A stretch of DNA of 64,000 nt from Mycolicibacter heraklionensis (GTDB lineage Bacteria > Actinomycetota > Actinomycetes > Mycobacteriales > Mycobacteriaceae). This document shows positions 62,842 to 64,000 of the stretch, one piece after another (position 1 is the first letter of the stretch; every line of letters begins with the position of its first letter). Where the stretch lies: contig NZ_CP080997.1 of assembly GCF_019645815.1 (NCBI RefSeq), positions 1,178,001-1,242,000 on the forward strand, given 5' to 3'. Both the position numbers and the translations under genes were made by a program. The notes below the pieces were generated by a model. That model was given only the letters and a program-made list of their open reading frames with translations. It had not been told where the DNA came from and made no database searches.

Positions 62842-64000
62842 TCAGCCGGCACGTTGAAACCGGTGCAGGTGTTCCCGGATCGCAGGACTTGACATGGCCT
62901 CGAATTCCCGGGGCGGCAATGACATCTGAAAGACCAGCCCACGGCCGTCTGCCCCTTCCATCAGGGCGCCGAGTCCCGCTACGGGCAACCTCATCAACGG
63001 AGTGCAGTACGACGGCAAGGTGTCTTCGAAGTGGATGCGGTAAACGCCGAAGCCGCTCCAGTTGGTGATTATCGGATTCCACCGGGCCGGATTGAAGGCA
63101 GTGGATACGCAGCGAGCGGCCCGCCATGCGCCGGCAGCGTCCAGAAACTGCTGGTTGATGCGCATGTCGCAGTGTTCGTCGGCAAAGTGGTCCACACTGT
63201 GGCGGATGCGTTCGGCGATTGAACTGGCGGCCTCCCCACGTCGCAGGTCCAGGTTGAGCGTCGTGATGATGTTGCCGACAAGCATCGGATCGAGGCCACA
63301 ACGCTTCCGTGCATTCACGGCGATCGCGAGACTACGTCGATTCACCGCGGGATCTGACTTCATGAGCGATTCGGACACATGCGCGCATACAACGTCGTTG
63401 GCAGACAAACGCATCCGGCTGCCGTAGGCGTCACGCATGCGGGCGATTTCGTCGTCGCTGAAGTAGAGATTCAGAGTCCGCTGCTTTCGGGCATCCTTTG
63501 CCAGGTACAGCGCACTGCGGGCAAGTTCGGCGAACCCGAGACAACGCACCCCGGGCTCCCGAGTGCCGTCGGCAGGCAGATGGTCATCGAGGAAGGCGGC
63601 ACGATCTTCCACGATCAAGGGCTCGGCGACCGGCTTGCCGGCAGCGGCAGCTACCCATGAGTTCATCAAGTGCATCGCTGTCTGCATGTCGCCGATCGCG
63701 TGGTGCCAGGAGACGCCGATCGCCGTTGCATCGTTCGCGAGTTGCGTGACACGCACCTTGCACAACGGACCTCGTCCCCATCGAGCCGTCGGGCCGCTCA
63801 CCGGGTCGACGAGCCAGCCTCCGGTGTCGTCCGATGCCGAACGAATCGCCTCATGCAGCGTGCGGTCCGATGACGCAGTGCTGAACGGCACCCCCTGCCC
63901 GTGGCATCGGATCCGCATCCTGCCGCGGCTCATGCCCATCCGTCCCGCGAAGACTGGAAGATTGGTGAGCGCCTGCGCAAATGCGCCGGCGAGCGCCCTG
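62842..64000 (-). CDS. BAHD/condensation-like acyltransferase, 5' part cut off by the window edge
   Basis: HHAIGD (HxxxD, catalytic His) with preceding SW is the hallmark of the BAHD/Transferase (PF02458) fold. The open frame continues past 63939 to the edge with ALTNLPVFAGR, a typical LxxxLxxxPxxAGR N-terminal motif of the family, so the true start lies beyond the window; the ATG at 63939 is internal. Near the C-terminus (NWSGFGVYRIHFEDTLP) the DFGWG structural motif has been replaced. It likely transfers an acyl group from acyl-CoA to an alcohol or amine. It is convergent with the exported protein gene. Confidence 0.75.
   Translation of the reverse strand, partial: RALAGAFAQALTNLPVFAGRMGMSRGRMRIRCHGQGVPFSTASSDRTLHEAIRSASDDTGGWLVDPVSGPTARWGRGPLCKVRVTQLANDATAIGVSWHHAIGDMQTAMHLMNSWVAAAAGKPVAEPLIVEDRAAFLDDHLPADGTREPGVRCLGFAELARSALYLAKDARKQRTLNLYFSDDEIARMRDAYGSRMRLSANDVVCAHVSESLMKSDPAVNRRSLAIAVNARKRCGLDPMLVGNIITTLNLDLRRGEAASSIAERIRHSVDHFADEHCDMRINQQFLDAAGAWRAARCVSTAFNPARWNPIITNWSGFGVYRIHFEDTLPSYCTPLMRLPVAGLGALMEGADGRGLVFQMSLPPREFEAMSSPAIREHLHRFQRAG

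Overview
The window is high-GC actinobacterial DNA from a Mycobacterium (sensu lato). The evidence is a PE/PPE pair, a second PPE gene, mycothiol conjugate amidase (mca), DesA2, the short-chain Z-prenyl diphosphate synthase and three DUF732 secreted proteins. From memory, gene order follows the M. tuberculosis Rv1057-Rv1101c segment almost completely: beta-propeller, fadD14, patatins, rhodanese, echA8/echA9, Bax inhibitor, fadA3, lipU, cbs, pra, metB, greA, mca, coaA, glyA, desA2, phoH2, deacetylase, fum, glpX. No complete insertion sequence, prophage or CRISPR array was seen. This looks like an environmental relative of the tubercle bacillus with its own insertions.

Layout. 1-2.4 kb: truncated PPE and complete PE (minus), a DUF732 protein, a CTCTT microsatellite, a tRNA with anticodon TAA, and a secreted SH3-like protein. 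2.9-8.9 kb: beta-propeller protein, then a tightly packed run (acyl-CoA synthetase, dehydrogenase, SRPBCC protein, class II amidotransferase, patatin). 8.9-14.8 kb: second patatin, a polycysteine leader peptide with cysteine dioxygenase and rhodanese, a membrane alpha/beta hydrolase, echA8 and echA9. 15-21.6 kb: Bax inhibitor, a DUF559 gene bracketed by two 61-nt palindromic elements, fadA3, SGNH hydrolase, lipU, cbs. 21.7-26 kb: pra, metB, greA, DUF4307 protein, mca and its partner. 26.1-28.8 kb: a DUF732 gene and an orphan pstS-PPE operon. 28.9-35.4 kb: thioredoxin-fold protein, SnoaL-like protein, hemolysin-III protein, Z-prenyl synthase, membrane proteins. 35.5-42.4 kb: coaA, DUF885 metallopeptidase, glyA, desA2, phoAT candidate/phoH2, polysaccharide deacetylase. 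42.4-48.6 kb: DUF2236 oxygenase and TetR behind a palindromic operator, MFS transporter, fum, glpX, DUF4245 protein. 48.7-54 kb: flavoprotein, a frameshifted AAA-LuxR regulator, and a patch of gene debris. 53.7-56 kb: AI-2E permease and a nucleotide-sugar-type epimerase. 56.2-64 kb: a class III cyclase-AAA protein coupled to an AAA-LuxR regulator, two small genes, and a BAHD-like acyltransferase cut by the window edge.

The genes mainly serve lipid and acyl-CoA metabolism (fadD, echA8/9, fadA3, desA2, patatins, lipU), sulfur amino acids and thiols (cbs, metB, cysteine dioxygenase, rhodanese, mca), central carbon and one-carbon metabolism (fum, glpX, glyA, coaA), and envelope biology.

The least conventional signals are non-coding or intragenic. 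(a) A 61-nt two-stem palindromic family has three copies with compensatory changes in both stems, two of them flanking the DUF559 gene; a shorter cousin lies upstream of glyA. (b) An ~59-nt repeat lies inside two unrelated genes in opposite orientations and keeps both frames open. (c) A polycysteine leader peptide precedes a cysteine-catabolic operon. (d) A pstS-PPE operon suggests outer-membrane phosphate uptake. Functions are inferred by reading motifs; no database search was run.
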